A stretch of 64,000 nt of DNA from Ramlibacter humi (GTDB taxonomy: Bacteria; Pseudomonadota; Gammaproteobacteria; Burkholderiales; Burkholderiaceae_C): contig NZ_SMLK01000003.1 of assembly GCF_004681975.1 (NCBI RefSeq), forward strand, positions 310,001-374,000, written 5' to 3'. The position numbers and the translations under genes are program-made. Under the pieces are notes generated by a model. That model did not search any database. It was not told where the DNA came from and was given only the letters and a program-made list of their open reading frames with translations. The number at the start of each line of letters is the position of its first letter. Positions within the stretch are counted from its first letter, which is position 1. Below are positions 45,641 to 56,492 of this stretch, in pieces.

Positions 45641-46603
45641 ATGCGGGTCGCCTTCGCCGGCACGCCCGAGTTCGCCCGCGTCGCTCTCGAGCGATTGCAC
45701 GCGGCCGGATTCGACATCCCCCTTGTCCTGACGCAGCCGGACCGGCCGGCCGGCCGTGGCATGAAGCTGCAGCCTTCGCCCGTCAAGCAGTTCGCGCAGG
45801 CGCATGGCATCGCCGTCGCGCAGCCCCGGAGCCTGCGCCTGGACGGCAAGTACCCGGACGATGCGCAGGCCGGGCGTGAAGCGCTGCTGGCCGCGCGTGC
45901 CGACGTGATGATGGTGGCCGCCTACGGCCTGATCCTGCCGCAATGGGTGCTGGACACGCAGCGCCTGGGCTGCCTCAACATCCACGCTTCGCTGCTGCCG
46001 CGCTGGCGTGGCGCGGCGCCCATCCACCGCGCCATCGAGGCCGGCGACGCGGAAACCGGCATCACGCTCATGCAGATGGACGCGGGCCTGGACACCGGCG
46101 ACATGCTGCTCACCGAGCGCATGGCCATCCGGCCCGACGACACCACCGGTTCGCTGCACGACCGCCTGGCCGTGCTGGGCGGGCGGCTGGCGGTGGAGGC
46201 GCTGGAGATGGCCGCATGCGGCGGCCTGGTGCGCACGCCCCAGCCCGCCGAGGGCATCACCTACGCGCACAAGATCGAGAAGGCGCAAGCGCAGGTGGAC
46301 TGGTCGCAGCCGGCTGCCGTGATCGAGCGCCGGATGCGGGCTTTCGATCCTTTCCCGGGCGCCTCCACGGCGTTCGGCGACGAGGCGATCAAGTTGTGGC
46401 GCGCGCAAGCCGTGCGCGCCGATGCAACGCCCGCGCCTGGCACCGTCGTCGCCGTGGGCAACGACGGCATCGATGTCGCCACCGGCGAGGGCGTGCTGCG
46501 CCTCGTGGAGCTGCAGCGCGCCGGCGGCAGGCGGCTGCCGGTGGCCGATTTCCTGCGCGGCCTGCCCGTCGCGGCCGGCCAGCGGTTCGGCGCGGCAGCC
46601 TGA
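45641..46603 (+). CDS. fmt: Methionyl-tRNA formyltransferase
   Basis: Formylates initiator Met-tRNA using 10-formyltetrahydrofolate. The 320-residue product has the formyltransferase domain ([68 protein letters not shown] with Asn-His-Ser pattern, and [11 protein letters not shown]) and the C-terminal tRNA-binding beta barrel ([14 protein letters not shown] ... FDPFPGA). A GTG at 45626 overlapping the preceding stop (GTGA) is an alternative start that would add five residues. Confidence 0.96.
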   Translation: MRVAFAGTPEFARVALERLHAAGFDIPLVLTQPDRPAGRGMKLQPSPVKQFAQAHGIAVAQPRSLRLDGKYPDDAQAGREALLAARADVMMVAAYGLILPQWVLDTQRLGCLNIHASLLPRWRGAAPIHRAIEAGDAETGITLMQMDAGLDTGDMLLTERMAIRPDDTTGSLHDRLAVLGGRLAVEALEMAACGGLVRTPQPAEGITYAHKIEKAQAQVDWSQPAAVIERRMRAFDPFPGASTAFGDEAIKLWRAQAVRADATPAPGTVVAVGNDGIDVATGEGVLRLVELQRAGGRRLPVADFLRGLPVAAGQRFGAAA

Positions 46604-47334
46604 TGTTCCTCTCCGCGGCGCTGCGCCGCCACCCCGGGTTCCGCGCCGGCATGCGCGACATGTGGCCGCAGGCGCCCGGCATCGCGGCGTGGGGCTTGAT
46701 GACCGGCGTGGCGATGATGCAGTCGGGCCTGTCGTTCGTCGAATCGTCGGCGATGGCGCTGCTGGTCTTCGCGGGCAGCTCGCAACTCGCGGCGCTGCCG
46801 CTGATCATCGCGGGCGCGCCGGCGTGGGTGATCCTGGCCACGGGTTTCTGCGTCAACCTGCGCTTCGTCGTCTTCAGCCTGCACCTGCGTCCGTATGTGA
46901 TGCACCTGCCTTTGTGGCAAAGGCTCACGCACGGCTACCTCACCGCGGACCTGACGTACGCGATCTTCACCCGCCGTTTTCCGCAGCCCGCGCAGGATGA
47001 CGAAGGCCGTCTCGCGCAGGAGGCTTATCTGGCGGGCAACTGCCTCGTGAACTGGGGCAGCTGGGTGTTCCCCAGCATGGCCGGCATCGTGCTGGCCAAC
47101 CTGATTCCCACGCGCTGGGGACTGGGCTTCGCCGGCATCCTGTGCCTGCTGGGCATCCTGTGTTCGCTGGCCAGCACGCGCATGCGCTGGGTGGCGGTGG
47201 TGGTGGGTGGCGCGGCCGCCATTACGGGCTATGCGCTGCCGCTGAAACTGAACATCGTGATGGCCATCGCGGTGGCGGTGCTCGTGTGCCTGTCGCTCGA
47301 GCAGCGGCCGGGCGCCGGAAAGCAGGTCGCATGA
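46603..47334 (+). CDS. azlC: AzlC family branched-chain amino acid exporter, large subunit
   Basis: A 243-residue inner-membrane protein with about seven helices. The AzlC signature is seen in [36 protein letters not shown] and [20 protein letters not shown]. With AzlD it exports branched-chain or related amino acids. The ATG overlaps the fmt stop (TGATG), so it appears to be read on from fmt; azlD overlaps its end by four bases. Confidence 0.9.
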   Translation: MFLSAALRRHPGFRAGMRDMWPQAPGIAAWGLMTGVAMMQSGLSFVESSAMALLVFAGSSQLAALPLIIAGAPAWVILATGFCVNLRFVVFSLHLRPYVMHLPLWQRLTHGYLTADLTYAIFTRRFPQPAQDDEGRLAQEAYLAGNCLVNWGSWVFPSMAGIVLANLIPTRWGLGFAGILCLLGILCSLASTRMRWVAVVVGGAAAITGYALPLKLNIVMAIAVAVLVCLSLEQRPGAGKQVA

Positions 47335-47657
47335 CCGACCTGTGGACCGTCGGCATCATCCTTGCGCTGGCCGCCGTGACCGTGCTCGCGCGCGGCTTCT
47401 TCTTCATCTCCGAGCGCGACTGGTCGCTGCCGCGCTGGGCCGAGCGCGGCCTGCAATACGCGCCCATCGCCGCGCTGGCCGCGGTGGTGATGCCCGAGAT
47501 CTTCACCGTGCAGGGCAAGCTCATCCAGGCGTGGGACGCCCGCGTGTTCGGCGCCATCGCCGGCGTCGCCGCCTTCTACTGGCGCCGCAGCGTGCTGGCC
47601 ACCATCGGCGCCGGCATGCTGGTCTATCTGCCGCTGCACCTGGGCCTGGGCTGGTAG
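47331..47657 (+). CDS. azlD: AzlD family branched-chain amino acid exporter, small subunit
   Basis: A 108-residue membrane protein with four helices and the AzlD pattern ([43 protein letters not shown], then a C-terminal [16 protein letters not shown]). It starts within the azlC stop codon and should form the exporter with it. Confidence 0.88.
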   Translation: MTDLWTVGIILALAAVTVLARGFFFISERDWSLPRWAERGLQYAPIAALAAVVMPEIFTVQGKLIQAWDARVFGAIAGVAAFYWRRSVLATIGAGMLVYLPLHLGLGW

Positions 47658-47699
47658 CGCGGCCGGGCTGGCAGGGCCCGCAGGTACGGCCCCGCTGCC

Positions 47700-47705
47700 T
47701 AGAAT
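47700..47705 (+). promoter_or_regulatory. Candidate -10 box for pgk
   Basis: TAGAAT followed by CGCCGG, 39 bases before the pgk ATG. Confidence 0.45.
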
Positions 47706-47743
47706 CGCCGGTTCACTTTCCACCGAACCGACGACCACACCCC

Positions 47744-48937
47744 ATGAACGTCCTGCGCTTTTCCGACCTGTGCGCCCAGGGCCGCGCCCGCGGCCAACGC
47801 GTGTTCATCCGCGCCGACCTGAACGTGCCGCAGGACGACCAGGGCCGCATCACCGAGGACACGCGCATCCGCGCCTCCATCCCGTGCATCCGCATGGCGC
47901 TGGACGCCGGCGCGGCCGTGATGGTCACGTCGCACCTGGGCCGCCCCACCGAAGGCGAATTCAAGCCGGAAGATTCGCTGGCGCCCGTCGCGCAGCGCAT
48001 GGCCGAGCTGTTGGGCCGCGAAGTGCCGCTGAAGTCGAACTGGGTGGACGGCGTCGATGTCGCGCCGGGCCAGGTCGTGCTGTTGGAGAACTGCCGCCTG
48101 AACAAGGGCGAGAAGAAGAACAACCCGGAGCTGGCGAAGAAGCTGGCCGCGCTGTGCGACATCTTCGTGCACGACGCGTTCGGCACCGCCCATCGCGCGG
48201 AAGCTTCGACCTACGGCATCGCCGAATACGCCAAGGTCGCCTGCGCCGGCCCGCTGCTGGCGGCGGAGATCGACGCCATCACCAAGGCGCTGGCCAATCC
48301 GAAGCGGCCGCTGGCCGCCATCGTCGCCGGCTCCAAAGTGTCGACCAAGCTCACCATCCTGCAGTCGCTGGCGAAGAACGTCGACCAGCTGATCGTCGGC
48401 GGCGGCATCGCCAACACGTTCATGCTGGCGGCCGGCCTGCCCATCGGCAAGTCGCTGGCCGAAGCCGACCTGGTGGGTGACGCCAGGACCGTGATGGAAG
48501 CGATGAAGGCGCGCGGCGCCGAGGTGCCCATCCCCACCGACGTGGTCACCGCCAAGACGTTCGCCGCCGACGCGCCCGCCACCGTGAAAGCGGCGAAGGA
48601 CGTGGAAGCCGACGACCTGATCCTGGACATCGGCCCGCAGACCGCGCAGCGCCTGGCGCAGCAGCTGAAGGCCGCGGGCACCATCGTGTGGAACGGCCCG
48701 GTGGGCGTGTTCGAGTTCGACGCGTTCTCCAAAGGCACCGAGACCATCGCGCGCGCCATCGCCGAGTCCAGCGCGTTCAGCATCGCCGGCGGCGGCGACA
48801 CGCTGGCCGCCATCGCCAAGTACGGCATCGAGAAGGACGTGGGCTACATCTCCACCGGCGGCGGCGCCTTCCTGGAAGTGCTGGAAGGCAAGACGCTGCC
48901 GGCCTTCGAGATCCTGGCCAAGCGCGCCACGGGCTGA
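47744..48937 (+). CDS. pgk: Phosphoglycerate kinase
   Basis: Interconverts 1,3-bisphosphoglycerate and 3-phosphoglycerate with ADP/ATP. The 397-residue product has N-domain substrate residues in [33 protein letters not shown] and HDAFGTAHR; the hinge; and C-domain nucleotide motifs [22 protein letters not shown] and [10 protein letters not shown] (GGGDT). Length and motifs are standard. Pyruvate kinase follows 91 bases downstream, with fba next. Confidence 0.96.
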   Translation: MNVLRFSDLCAQGRARGQRVFIRADLNVPQDDQGRITEDTRIRASIPCIRMALDAGAAVMVTSHLGRPTEGEFKPEDSLAPVAQRMAELLGREVPLKSNWVDGVDVAPGQVVLLENCRLNKGEKKNNPELAKKLAALCDIFVHDAFGTAHRAEASTYGIAEYAKVACAGPLLAAEIDAITKALANPKRPLAAIVAGSKVSTKLTILQSLAKNVDQLIVGGGIANTFMLAAGLPIGKSLAEADLVGDARTVMEAMKARGAEVPIPTDVVTAKTFAADAPATVKAAKDVEADDLILDIGPQTAQRLAQQLKAAGTIVWNGPVGVFEFDAFSKGTETIARAIAESSAFSIAGGGDTLAAIAKYGIEKDVGYISTGGGAFLEVLEGKTLPAFEILAKRATG

Positions 48938-48941
48938 TCGG

Positions 48942-48969
48942 TACGGGGCGGCTCCGTAACCGCCCTGTA
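48942..48969 (+). terminator. Stem-loop after pgk
   Basis: TACGGGGCGG pairs with CCGCCCTGTA (one G-T step) around an eight-base loop, four bases after the pgk stop. There is no U-run, so it may be a weak terminator or an RNA-stability element rather than a full stop; a GAGAAT -10-like box at 48991-48996 follows. Confidence 0.45.
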
Positions 48970-49028
48970 ACCCACGCCCGCGCAGCGTGTGAGAATGCCG
49001 CCCACCGCATTCTCTCCAGGACGCCTTC

Positions 49029-50462
<1,434 letters not shown>

Positions 50463-50582
50463 CGCCACGCGCTGCCCGGCAGCGCCGCCGTTGAGGTAAA
50501 CCGCGCGGTGAGCGCACGCGCGCACCGCGTCCATGACCCGCCCGGGCGAGGCGCCAAGTCCCCCGCGAGGCAACCCCACCGG

Positions 50583-50588
50583 TAAAAT
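50583..50588 (+). promoter_or_regulatory. Candidate -10 box for fba
   Basis: TAAAAT followed by TCC, 65 bases before the fba ATG; AAGGA precedes the start codon. The 190-base gap upstream otherwise shows nothing recognisable. Confidence 0.45.
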
Positions 50589-50653
50589 TCCACGCAGTTC
50601 CCGCCCTGCGCCGCGCGCGGGCGCCGACGGTTTCACATTCCAAGGACTGCACC

Positions 50654-51718
50654 ATGCCACTCGTTTCCATGCGCGAACTGCTGGACCATGCCGCCGAGAA
50701 CGGCTATGGCATCCCGGCCTTCAACGTCAACAACCTCGAGCAGGTGCAGGCGGTGATGGAAGCCGCCAAGGAAACCGGCTCGCCGGTCATCCTGCAGGCC
50801 AGCGCCGGCGCCCGCAAATACGCCGGCGAGCCTTTCGTGAAGCACCTGATCCAGGCCGCGCTGGAGGCCTACCCCGAGATCCCGCTGGTGATGCACCAGG
50901 ACCATGGCCAGAGCCCCGACGTGTGCGCGGGCGCCATCAAGCTGGGCTTCTCCTCGGTGATGATGGACGGCTCGCTGGAAGCCGACGGCAAGACCATCGC
51001 GAGCTACGACTACAACGTCGACGTGACGAAGAAGGTCGTCGAGATGGCGCACAAGCTGGGCGTCACCGTCGAAGGCGAACTCGGTTGCCTGGGCTCCCTG
51101 GAGACGATGAAGGGCGACAAGGAAGACGGCCACGGCACGGATTCCACGATGACGCGCGAGCAGCTGCTGACCGACCCCGAGCAGGCCGCCGATTTCGTGA
51201 AGAAGACCCAGCTGGACGCGCTGGCCATCGCCATCGGCACCAGCCACGGCGCGTACAAGTTCTCGCGCAAGCCCACGGGCGACATCCTGGCCATCGACCG
51301 CATCAAGGAAATCCACCGCCGCATCCCCAGCACGCACCTGGTGATGCACGGCTCTTCGTCCGTGCCGCAGGAGCTGCTCAAGCAGATCAACCAGTACGGC
51401 GGCAAGATGAAGGAAACCTACGGCGTGCCGGTCGAGGAGATCCAGGAAGCCATCAAGCACGGCGTGCGCAAGATCAACATCGACACCGACATCCGCCTGG
51501 CCATGACCGGCGCGGTGCGCAAGTTCTTGGCCGAGAACCTGGACAAGTTCGACATGCGCGAATGGATGAAGCCGGCGCGCGAAGCCGCCAAGCAGGTCTG
51601 CAGGCAGCGCTACATCGAGTTCGGCTGCGAAGGCCAGGCGCCCAAGATCAAGGGCCACACGCTGCAGGTCGTCGCGCAGAAGTACGAGCGCGGCGAGCTG
51701 GCGCAGACGGTGAACTGA
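50654..51718 (+). CDS. fba: Class II fructose-bisphosphate aldolase (Calvin-cycle type)
   Basis: Zn-dependent aldolase splitting fructose 1,6-bisphosphate. The 354-residue product has the zinc/active-site pattern [49 protein letters not shown] and [11 protein letters not shown]. Sequence features and length match the CbbA-like subgroup used for glycolysis/gluconeogenesis in non-autotrophic Burkholderiales. A strong terminator follows. Confidence 0.95.
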   Translation: MPLVSMRELLDHAAENGYGIPAFNVNNLEQVQAVMEAAKETGSPVILQASAGARKYAGEPFVKHLIQAALEAYPEIPLVMHQDHGQSPDVCAGAIKLGFSSVMMDGSLEADGKTIASYDYNVDVTKKVVEMAHKLGVTVEGELGCLGSLETMKGDKEDGHGTDSTMTREQLLTDPEQAADFVKKTQLDALAIAIGTSHGAYKFSRKPTGDILAIDRIKEIHRRIPSTHLVMHGSSSVPQELLKQINQYGGKMKETYGVPVEEIQEAIKHGVRKINIDTDIRLAMTGAVRKFLAENLDKFDMREWMKPAREAAKQVCRQRYIEFGCEGQAPKIKGHTLQVVAQKYERGELAQTVN

Positions 51719-51738
51719 CTGTCCCCGCGATAATGGAG

Positions 51739-51771
51739 CGGCCCGCCTGCCAGCGGGCCGTTTTGCTTTTT
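51739..51771 (+). terminator. Rho-independent terminator after fba
   Basis: CGGCCCGC / GCGGGCCG stem with a six-base loop, then TTTTGCTTTTT. It lies only 19 bases before the purC ATG, so purC may be read through or start from a promoter close to the hairpin (GATAAT at 51729-51734). Confidence 0.85.
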
Positions 51772-51789
51772 CCCCCGAGCCGCACAGCC

Positions 51790-52698
51790 ATGACTTCCGC
51801 CCTGCACACCTCTTCGCTCACCTCGCTGCCGCTGCTGGCGCGCGGCAAGGTCCGCGACAACTACGCCGTGGGCAGCGACCGCATCCTGATGGTCGCCAGC
51901 GACCGCATCTCGGCGTTCGACGTCATCATGGGCGAACCCATCCCCGGCAAGGGCGCGCTGCTGACGCAGATGGCCATGTTCTGGTTCGGCAGGCTCGCGG
52001 GCATGTGCCCCAACCACCTCACCGGCGAGACGCCCGAAAGCGTGGTGACCTCGGCCGAGGCGCAGCAGGTGGTAGGCCGCTCGATGCTGGTCAAGCGGCT
52101 CAAGCCCATCCCCGTCGAGGCGGTGGTGCGCGGCTACCTGGCGGGCAGCGGCTGGAAGGAATACCAGGAGTCGCGCTCGGTGTGCGGCGTGCAGCTGCCC
52201 GAAGGCCTGACCAACGCGGCGCGCCTGCCGCAGCCGATCTACACACCGGCCGCCAAGGCCGAGGCCGGCGAGCACGACGAGAACATCACCTACGAGCGCA
52301 CCGTGCAGATGGTGGGCGCCGACGTCGCGGCGAAGATCCGCGACATCAGCATCGCGCTGTACGAAGCGGCCGCGAAGATCGCGCTGGCCAAGGGCATGAT
52401 CATCGCGGACACCAAGTTCGAGTTCGGCCTCGACGAGAAGGGCCAGGTCGTGCTGATGGACGAGGTGCTGACGCCCGACTCTTCCCGCTACTGGCCGGTG
52501 GAAGGCTACGAAGAGGCGCTGCGCGAAGGCCGCAACCCGCCCAGCTTCGACAAGCAGTACCTGCGCGACTGGCTGGAGCAGGTGCGCATCAACGGCAAGC
52601 CCTGGGACAAGACGCCGCCGGCGCCGCGCCTGTCGCAGGAAGTGGTGGAGCGCACCGCGGCCAAGTACCGCGAGGCGCTGGAGCGGCTGACGGCTTGA
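51790..52698 (+). CDS. purC: Phosphoribosylaminoimidazole-succinocarboxamide synthase
   Basis: Joins CAIR and aspartate to SAICAR in purine synthesis. The 302-residue product is the longer form typical of betaproteobacteria and yeast. Visible motifs are [57 protein letters not shown] and [13 protein letters not shown]. It is next to other central-metabolism genes and near purE-purK. Confidence 0.96.
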   Translation: MTSALHTSSLTSLPLLARGKVRDNYAVGSDRILMVASDRISAFDVIMGEPIPGKGALLTQMAMFWFGRLAGMCPNHLTGETPESVVTSAEAQQVVGRSMLVKRLKPIPVEAVVRGYLAGSGWKEYQESRSVCGVQLPEGLTNAARLPQPIYTPAAKAEAGEHDENITYERTVQMVGADVAAKIRDISIALYEAAAKIALAKGMIIADTKFEFGLDEKGQVVLMDEVLTPDSSRYWPVEGYEEALREGRNPPSFDKQYLRDWLEQVRINGKPWDKTPPAPRLSQEVVERTAAKYREALERLTA

Positions 52699-52738
52699 GC
52701 CGCCCCGCTCGCCCTATCCCCCGCGCCGTTTCCCCGCA

Positions 52739-52800
52739 CCGTTCGCCCTGAGCTTGTCGAAGGGTAGTCCCCAGGCTTCGACAAGCTCAGCCCGAACGGG
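52739..52800. repeat. Inverted pair of dispersed repeats after purC
   Basis: Left copy 52739-52764 begins CCGTTCGCCCTGAGCTTGTC; right copy 52774-52800 is nearly its reverse complement, separated by nine bases. Together they can form a long hairpin between two convergent genes (purC and the thioredoxin gene), a position typical of REP-like elements. Confidence 0.85.
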
Positions 52801-52842
52801 ATGGGCATCGGAACGGTACGGGTGCCCAGCGGTTCGGGATAC

Positions 52843-53742
52843 TCAGGACAGCACGACGCTCGACAACCGGCGGCGGTACGTCGCCACCGTCGGGTCTTCC
52901 GCCGGGATCTGCCCTTCCGCGACCTTGGCCTTCGGCGGCTCGATGAGGTCCAGGATCGCGATGTAGGCCTTGCGCGCGGCGTCCTCGTTCCAGGCCTTGT
53001 CGCGCATCAGGATTTCCAGCAGCTCGTCCATCGCGTCGGTCCAGCGGCGCTGCGCGGCCAGCACGCGCGCGCGGCCGAAGCGGGCTTCGAAGTCGCGCTT
53101 GCCGGCGGCGATCTTCGCGTCGAAGCCGGCGATGGCCTTGGCGGCATCGCCCTGCGACGCGGCGAACTCCATCATGTCGATGGCGAGCTGCAGCGAATCG
53201 AGCACGCGCACGCCTGCGACCTTGGACGCCACCGGCGCGAAAGCCGTCTTCGCATCGGCCACGCGGCCCGCCAGCAGCAGCGCCTTCACGTACTCGGCGC
53301 GCGCATCGTCGTCGGACGGATTGGTGACCACCGCGTGCTGCAGTTTTTCCAGCTGGCCTTCGGCATCCAGCGGCGCGGCCTCTTCTTCCTCGATGACCTC
53401 CTCGTCTTGCTCACCCGCGGGCGGCACGTGCTTGTCGAGGAACTGCCGCAGCTGGCCTTCCGGCACCGCGCCCATGAAGCCGTCGACCGGCTGGCCGTTC
53501 ATCAGCAGGATGCAGGTGGGGATGCTGCGGATGCCGAAGGCGGCGGCCAGCTGCTGCTCGTCGTCGGAGTTGATCTTCACCAGCTTGAAGCGGCCGGCGT
53601 ATTCCGTCTCCAGCTTCTCCAGGAGGGGGCCGATGGTCTTGCAGGGGCCGCACCACGGGGCCCAGAAGTCCACCAGCACGGGCTGGGTCATGGAGGCGGC
53701 GATGACTTCGGTTTCGAAGTTCTCGATGGTGGCGTCGATCAT
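52843..53742 (-). CDS. Thioredoxin-fold co-chaperone (CnoX/YbbN-like)
   Basis: A 299-residue protein: thioredoxin domain (about 1-110) with WCGPCK (Cys31, Cys34) and cis-Pro SIPTC, an acidic linker (EQDEEVIEEEEAAP), then a tetratricopeptide-type helical domain. This is the layout of CnoX (YbbN). E. coli CnoX has SxxC and lacks redox activity, but this CxxC form should be redox-active. It probably holds unfolded or oxidised proteins for chaperones. It diverges from purE. Confidence 0.88.
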   Translation of the reverse strand: MIDATIENFETEVIAASMTQPVLVDFWAPWCGPCKTIGPLLEKLETEYAGRFKLVKINSDDEQQLAAAFGIRSIPTCILLMNGQPVDGFMGAVPEGQLRQFLDKHVPPAGEQDEEVIEEEEAAPLDAEGQLEKLQHAVVTNPSDDDARAEYVKALLLAGRVADAKTAFAPVASKVAGVRVLDSLQLAIDMMEFAASQGDAAKAIAGFDAKIAAGKRDFEARFGRARVLAAQRRWTDAMDELLEILMRDKAWNEDAARKAYIAILDLIEPPKAKVAEGQIPAEDPTVATYRRRLSSVVLS

Positions 53743-53761
53743 GGCAAGTGTGGTGTAACCG

Positions 53762-53767
53762 TAGAAT
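53762..53767 (+). promoter_or_regulatory. Candidate -10 box for purE
   Basis: TAGAAT followed by CCGGC, between divergent purE and thioredoxin genes; AGGAG at about 53777 is the purE ribosome site. Confidence 0.45.
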
Positions 53768-53788
53768 CCGGCCTTTAGGAGCAGCTCA

Positions 53789-54283
53789 ATGCCCCCGGTC
53801 CAGGTCGGCGTGGTGATGGGGTCCAGCAGCGACTGGGAGACCCTGCAGCACGCAGTGCAGATTCTCCAGGAATTCGGCATCGCCCATGAGGCGAGGGTCG
53901 TCTCGGCCCACCGCATGCCGGACGACATGTTCGCCTACGCCGAACAGGCGGCGGGCCGCGGCCTGAAGGCCATCATTGCCGGCGCCGGCGGCGCGGCTCA
54001 TCTGCCGGGCATGCTGGCCGCCAAGACCACGGTGCCGGTGCTGGGCGTCCCGGTCCCCAGCCGCCACCTGCAGGGCGTCGATTCGCTGCACAGCATCGTG
54101 CAGATGCCCAAGGGCGTCCCGGTGGCCACCTTCGCCATCGGCGCGGCCGGCGCGGCCAATGCGGCGCTGTTCGCGGTCGCCATGCTCGCCACGGACGACG
54201 CCCGGCTGCGCACGCAGCTGGAAACCTTCCGCACGCGCCAGACCGAAGCGGCGCGCGCGATGACGCTGCCGCCGGCGGCATGA
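53789..54283 (+). CDS. purE: N5-carboxyaminoimidazole ribonucleotide mutase
   Basis: Class I PurE that converts N5-CAIR to CAIR. The 164-residue product has VGVVMGSSSDWETL, the active-site VVSAHRMPDDMFAYA (His), GAGGAAHLPGMLAA and PVPSRHLQGVDSL. It precedes and overlaps purK by four bases, the expected pair. Confidence 0.96.
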   Translation: MPPVQVGVVMGSSSDWETLQHAVQILQEFGIAHEARVVSAHRMPDDMFAYAEQAAGRGLKAIIAGAGGAAHLPGMLAAKTTVPVLGVPVPSRHLQGVDSLHSIVQMPKGVPVATFAIGAAGAANAALFAVAMLATDDARLRTQLETFRTRQTEAARAMTLPPAA

Positions 54284-55452
54284 CCTCTTCCGTTCCCGGA
54301 CATCCGCTCGCGCCCGGCGCCACGCTGGGCGTGATGGGCGGCGGCCAGCTCGGCCGCATGTTCGTGCACGCGGCGCAGCGGCTGGGTTACGCCACGGCCG
54401 TGCTCGATCCCGACGAAGCCAGCCCGGCCGGCCTGGTCAGCCACCATCACGTGCAGGCTGGCTACCTCGACGAGGCCGGGCTGCACCGGCTGGCGCAAGT
54501 GGCCGACGCCATCACCACCGAGTTCGAGAACGTGCCGGCCGAGGCACTGACCGGGCTGGCGGAACGGCGCTTCGTCGCGCCCGCGGCCGATGCGGTGTCC
54601 GTGGCACAGGACCGCACCAAAGAGAAGGCGCACTTCACCCGCTGCGGCGTGCCCTGCGCGCCCAACGCGTTGATCGAAACGCCGGGCCAGCTGGCCGACG
54701 TGCCGGATGCGCTGCTGCCCGGCGTGCTGAAGACCGCGCGCCTGGGCTACGACGGCAAGGGCCAGGTGCGCGTGGCCGACCGCGCGGCGCTCGCGAAAGC
54801 CTGGGACGAACTCAAGCGCGTGCCTTGCGTGCTGGAAAAACTGCTGCCGCTCGCCTCCGAGATTTCGGTCGTCGTGGCGCGCGGCGCCGACGGCGCGATG
54901 GTCCACCTGCCGGTGCAGAAGAACCTGCACCGCGCGGGCATCCTGGCCGTCACCGAGGTGGGCGAAGGCGTGGTGCCAGGCGCACTGGCGCAGCAGGCGA
55001 TCGAGTCCACGCGCGCCATCGCGCAAGGCTTGGACTACGTCGGCGTGCTGTGCGTGGAATTCTTCGTGCTGCAGGACGGCTCGCTGGTCGTCAACGAGAT
55101 GGCGCCGCGCCCGCACAACAGCGGCCACTGGAGCATGGACGGCGCCGACGTGTCGCAGTTCGAACTGCAGGTGCGCACGCTGGCGGGCCTGCCGTTGGCG
55201 GCCCCGCGCCAGCACAGCCACGCGATCATGCTCAACCTGTTGGGCGACCTTTGGTTCGCCAGCGGCGCGGAACGCACGCCGCCGTGGGCCGACGTGCTCG
55301 CGCTGCCCGGTGCGCACCTGCACCTGTACGGCAAGGCCAGCGCGCGGCCCGGCCGCAAGATGGGCCACCTGACGTTCACCGCCGCGGATGCGGCACAGGC
55401 GCGCACCACGGCGCTGCGCGCGTGCGGGCTGCTGGGGCTCGAAACGTTCTGA
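54280..55452 (+). CDS. purK: N5-carboxyaminoimidazole ribonucleotide synthetase
   Basis: ATP-grasp enzyme making N5-CAIR from AIR and bicarbonate. The 390-residue product has GVMGGGQLGRMFVHAAQRLGY, TTEFENVPAEAL, PGVLKTARLGYDGKGQ, the ATP-grasp core EISVVVARG, and VNEMAPRPHNSGHWSMDG. It overlaps purE (ATGA) and is three bases from the next gene, so a purE-purK-sua5 operon is likely. Confidence 0.96.
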   Translation: MTSSVPGHPLAPGATLGVMGGGQLGRMFVHAAQRLGYATAVLDPDEASPAGLVSHHHVQAGYLDEAGLHRLAQVADAITTEFENVPAEALTGLAERRFVAPAADAVSVAQDRTKEKAHFTRCGVPCAPNALIETPGQLADVPDALLPGVLKTARLGYDGKGQVRVADRAALAKAWDELKRVPCVLEKLLPLASEISVVVARGADGAMVHLPVQKNLHRAGILAVTEVGEGVVPGALAQQAIESTRAIAQGLDYVGVLCVEFFVLQDGSLVVNEMAPRPHNSGHWSMDGADVSQFELQVRTLAGLPLAAPRQHSHAIMLNLLGDLWFASGAERTPPWADVLALPGAHLHLYGKASARPGRKMGHLTFTAADAAQARTTALRACGLLGLETF

Positions 55453-55455
55453 GCC

Positions 55456-56448
55456 ATGGTCCGCGACCCGAGTGACCCCGCGGCGCTGCAGGAGGCGGTG
55501 CGCCGCCTGCAGGCGGGCGAGCTGGTCGCCTTCGCCACGGAAACCGTCTACGGCCTCGGCGCCGATGCTTCGCGCGACGAAGCCGTGGCGCGCATCTTCG
55601 AGGCCAAGGGCCGGCCCAGCGACCATCCGCTGATCGTGCATGTGCCGGACGCTTCGCGCGTCGGCGACTTCGCCGCGTCCGTGCCGCCGTTCGCGCAGAA
55701 GCTGATCGACGCGTTCTGGCCGGGTCCGCTGACGTTGATCCTGCCGCGCCGCCCGGAAGTGGCGCGCGCCGCGGCGGGCGGCCAGTCGTCGATCGGATTG
55801 CGCTGTCCCTCGCACCCGGTCGCACACGCGCTCTTGCGCGCTTGCGCGGACGCGCAGCCGCCCGTTCCCGGACTCGCGGCGCCCAGCGCCAACAAGTTCG
55901 GCCGCGTCAGCCCCACCAGCGCGCAGCACGTGGCATCGGAGTTCGGCGACGGCCTGCTGGTGCTGGACGGCGGACCGTGCGAGGTCGGCATCGAATCCGC
56001 CATCGTCGACTGCACCCGCGGGCGTCCCGTGCTGCTGCGCCCGGGCGTTCTCACGGCGGCGCAGATCGAGTCGGCCTGCGGCGAGCCGCTGGTCCGGCCA
56101 GAAGACCTGCCCGGCGCGCCGCGCGCTTCGGGCACGCTGGAAGCGCACTACGCGCCGCGCGCGAAGGTGCGCCTGATGGACGCGCGCGGGCTGCAGACCG
56201 CGCTGGATCTGCTGGGCGGCCAGGCGGCCAACATCGCCACGTATTCCCGCGCCATCCTGCAGACGCGATCGGAGCGCGTGCTGCGCCGGCGCATGCCGGA
56301 CGACGCCGTCGAAGCCGCCCGGCAGCTGTTCGCGGTGCTGCGCGACTTCGACGACCAGGGCGTGCAGTTGATCTGGGTCGAGGCGCCGCCGGAGGACGCC
56401 GAATGGGACGGCGTGCGCGACCGCCTGGCCCGCGCGGCCGCCGCCTGA
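55456..56448 (+). CDS. L-threonylcarbamoyladenylate synthase (Sua5 type)
   Basis: First step of t6A tRNA modification, from Thr, bicarbonate and ATP. The 330-residue product has the YrdC domain (about 8-200: LVAFATETVYGLGADA, FEAKGRPSDHPLIVHV, FWPGPLTLILPRR, LRCPSHPVAHALL, LAAPSANKFGRVSPT) and a C-terminal Sua5 domain after the GTLEAHYAPRAKV linker that caps the active site. It is in the purEK operon; partner tsaB lies 2.5 kb downstream. Confidence 0.93.
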   Translation: MVRDPSDPAALQEAVRRLQAGELVAFATETVYGLGADASRDEAVARIFEAKGRPSDHPLIVHVPDASRVGDFAASVPPFAQKLIDAFWPGPLTLILPRRPEVARAAAGGQSSIGLRCPSHPVAHALLRACADAQPPVPGLAAPSANKFGRVSPTSAQHVASEFGDGLLVLDGGPCEVGIESAIVDCTRGRPVLLRPGVLTAAQIESACGEPLVRPEDLPGAPRASGTLEAHYAPRAKVRLMDARGLQTALDLLGGQAANIATYSRAILQTRSERVLRRRMPDDAVEAARQLFAVLRDFDDQGVQLIWVEAPPEDAEWDGVRDRLARAAAA

Positions 56449-56492
56449 GCGGTCGTTACACTATCCGGGCTTTCGAAGACGGAGATTCCCCC

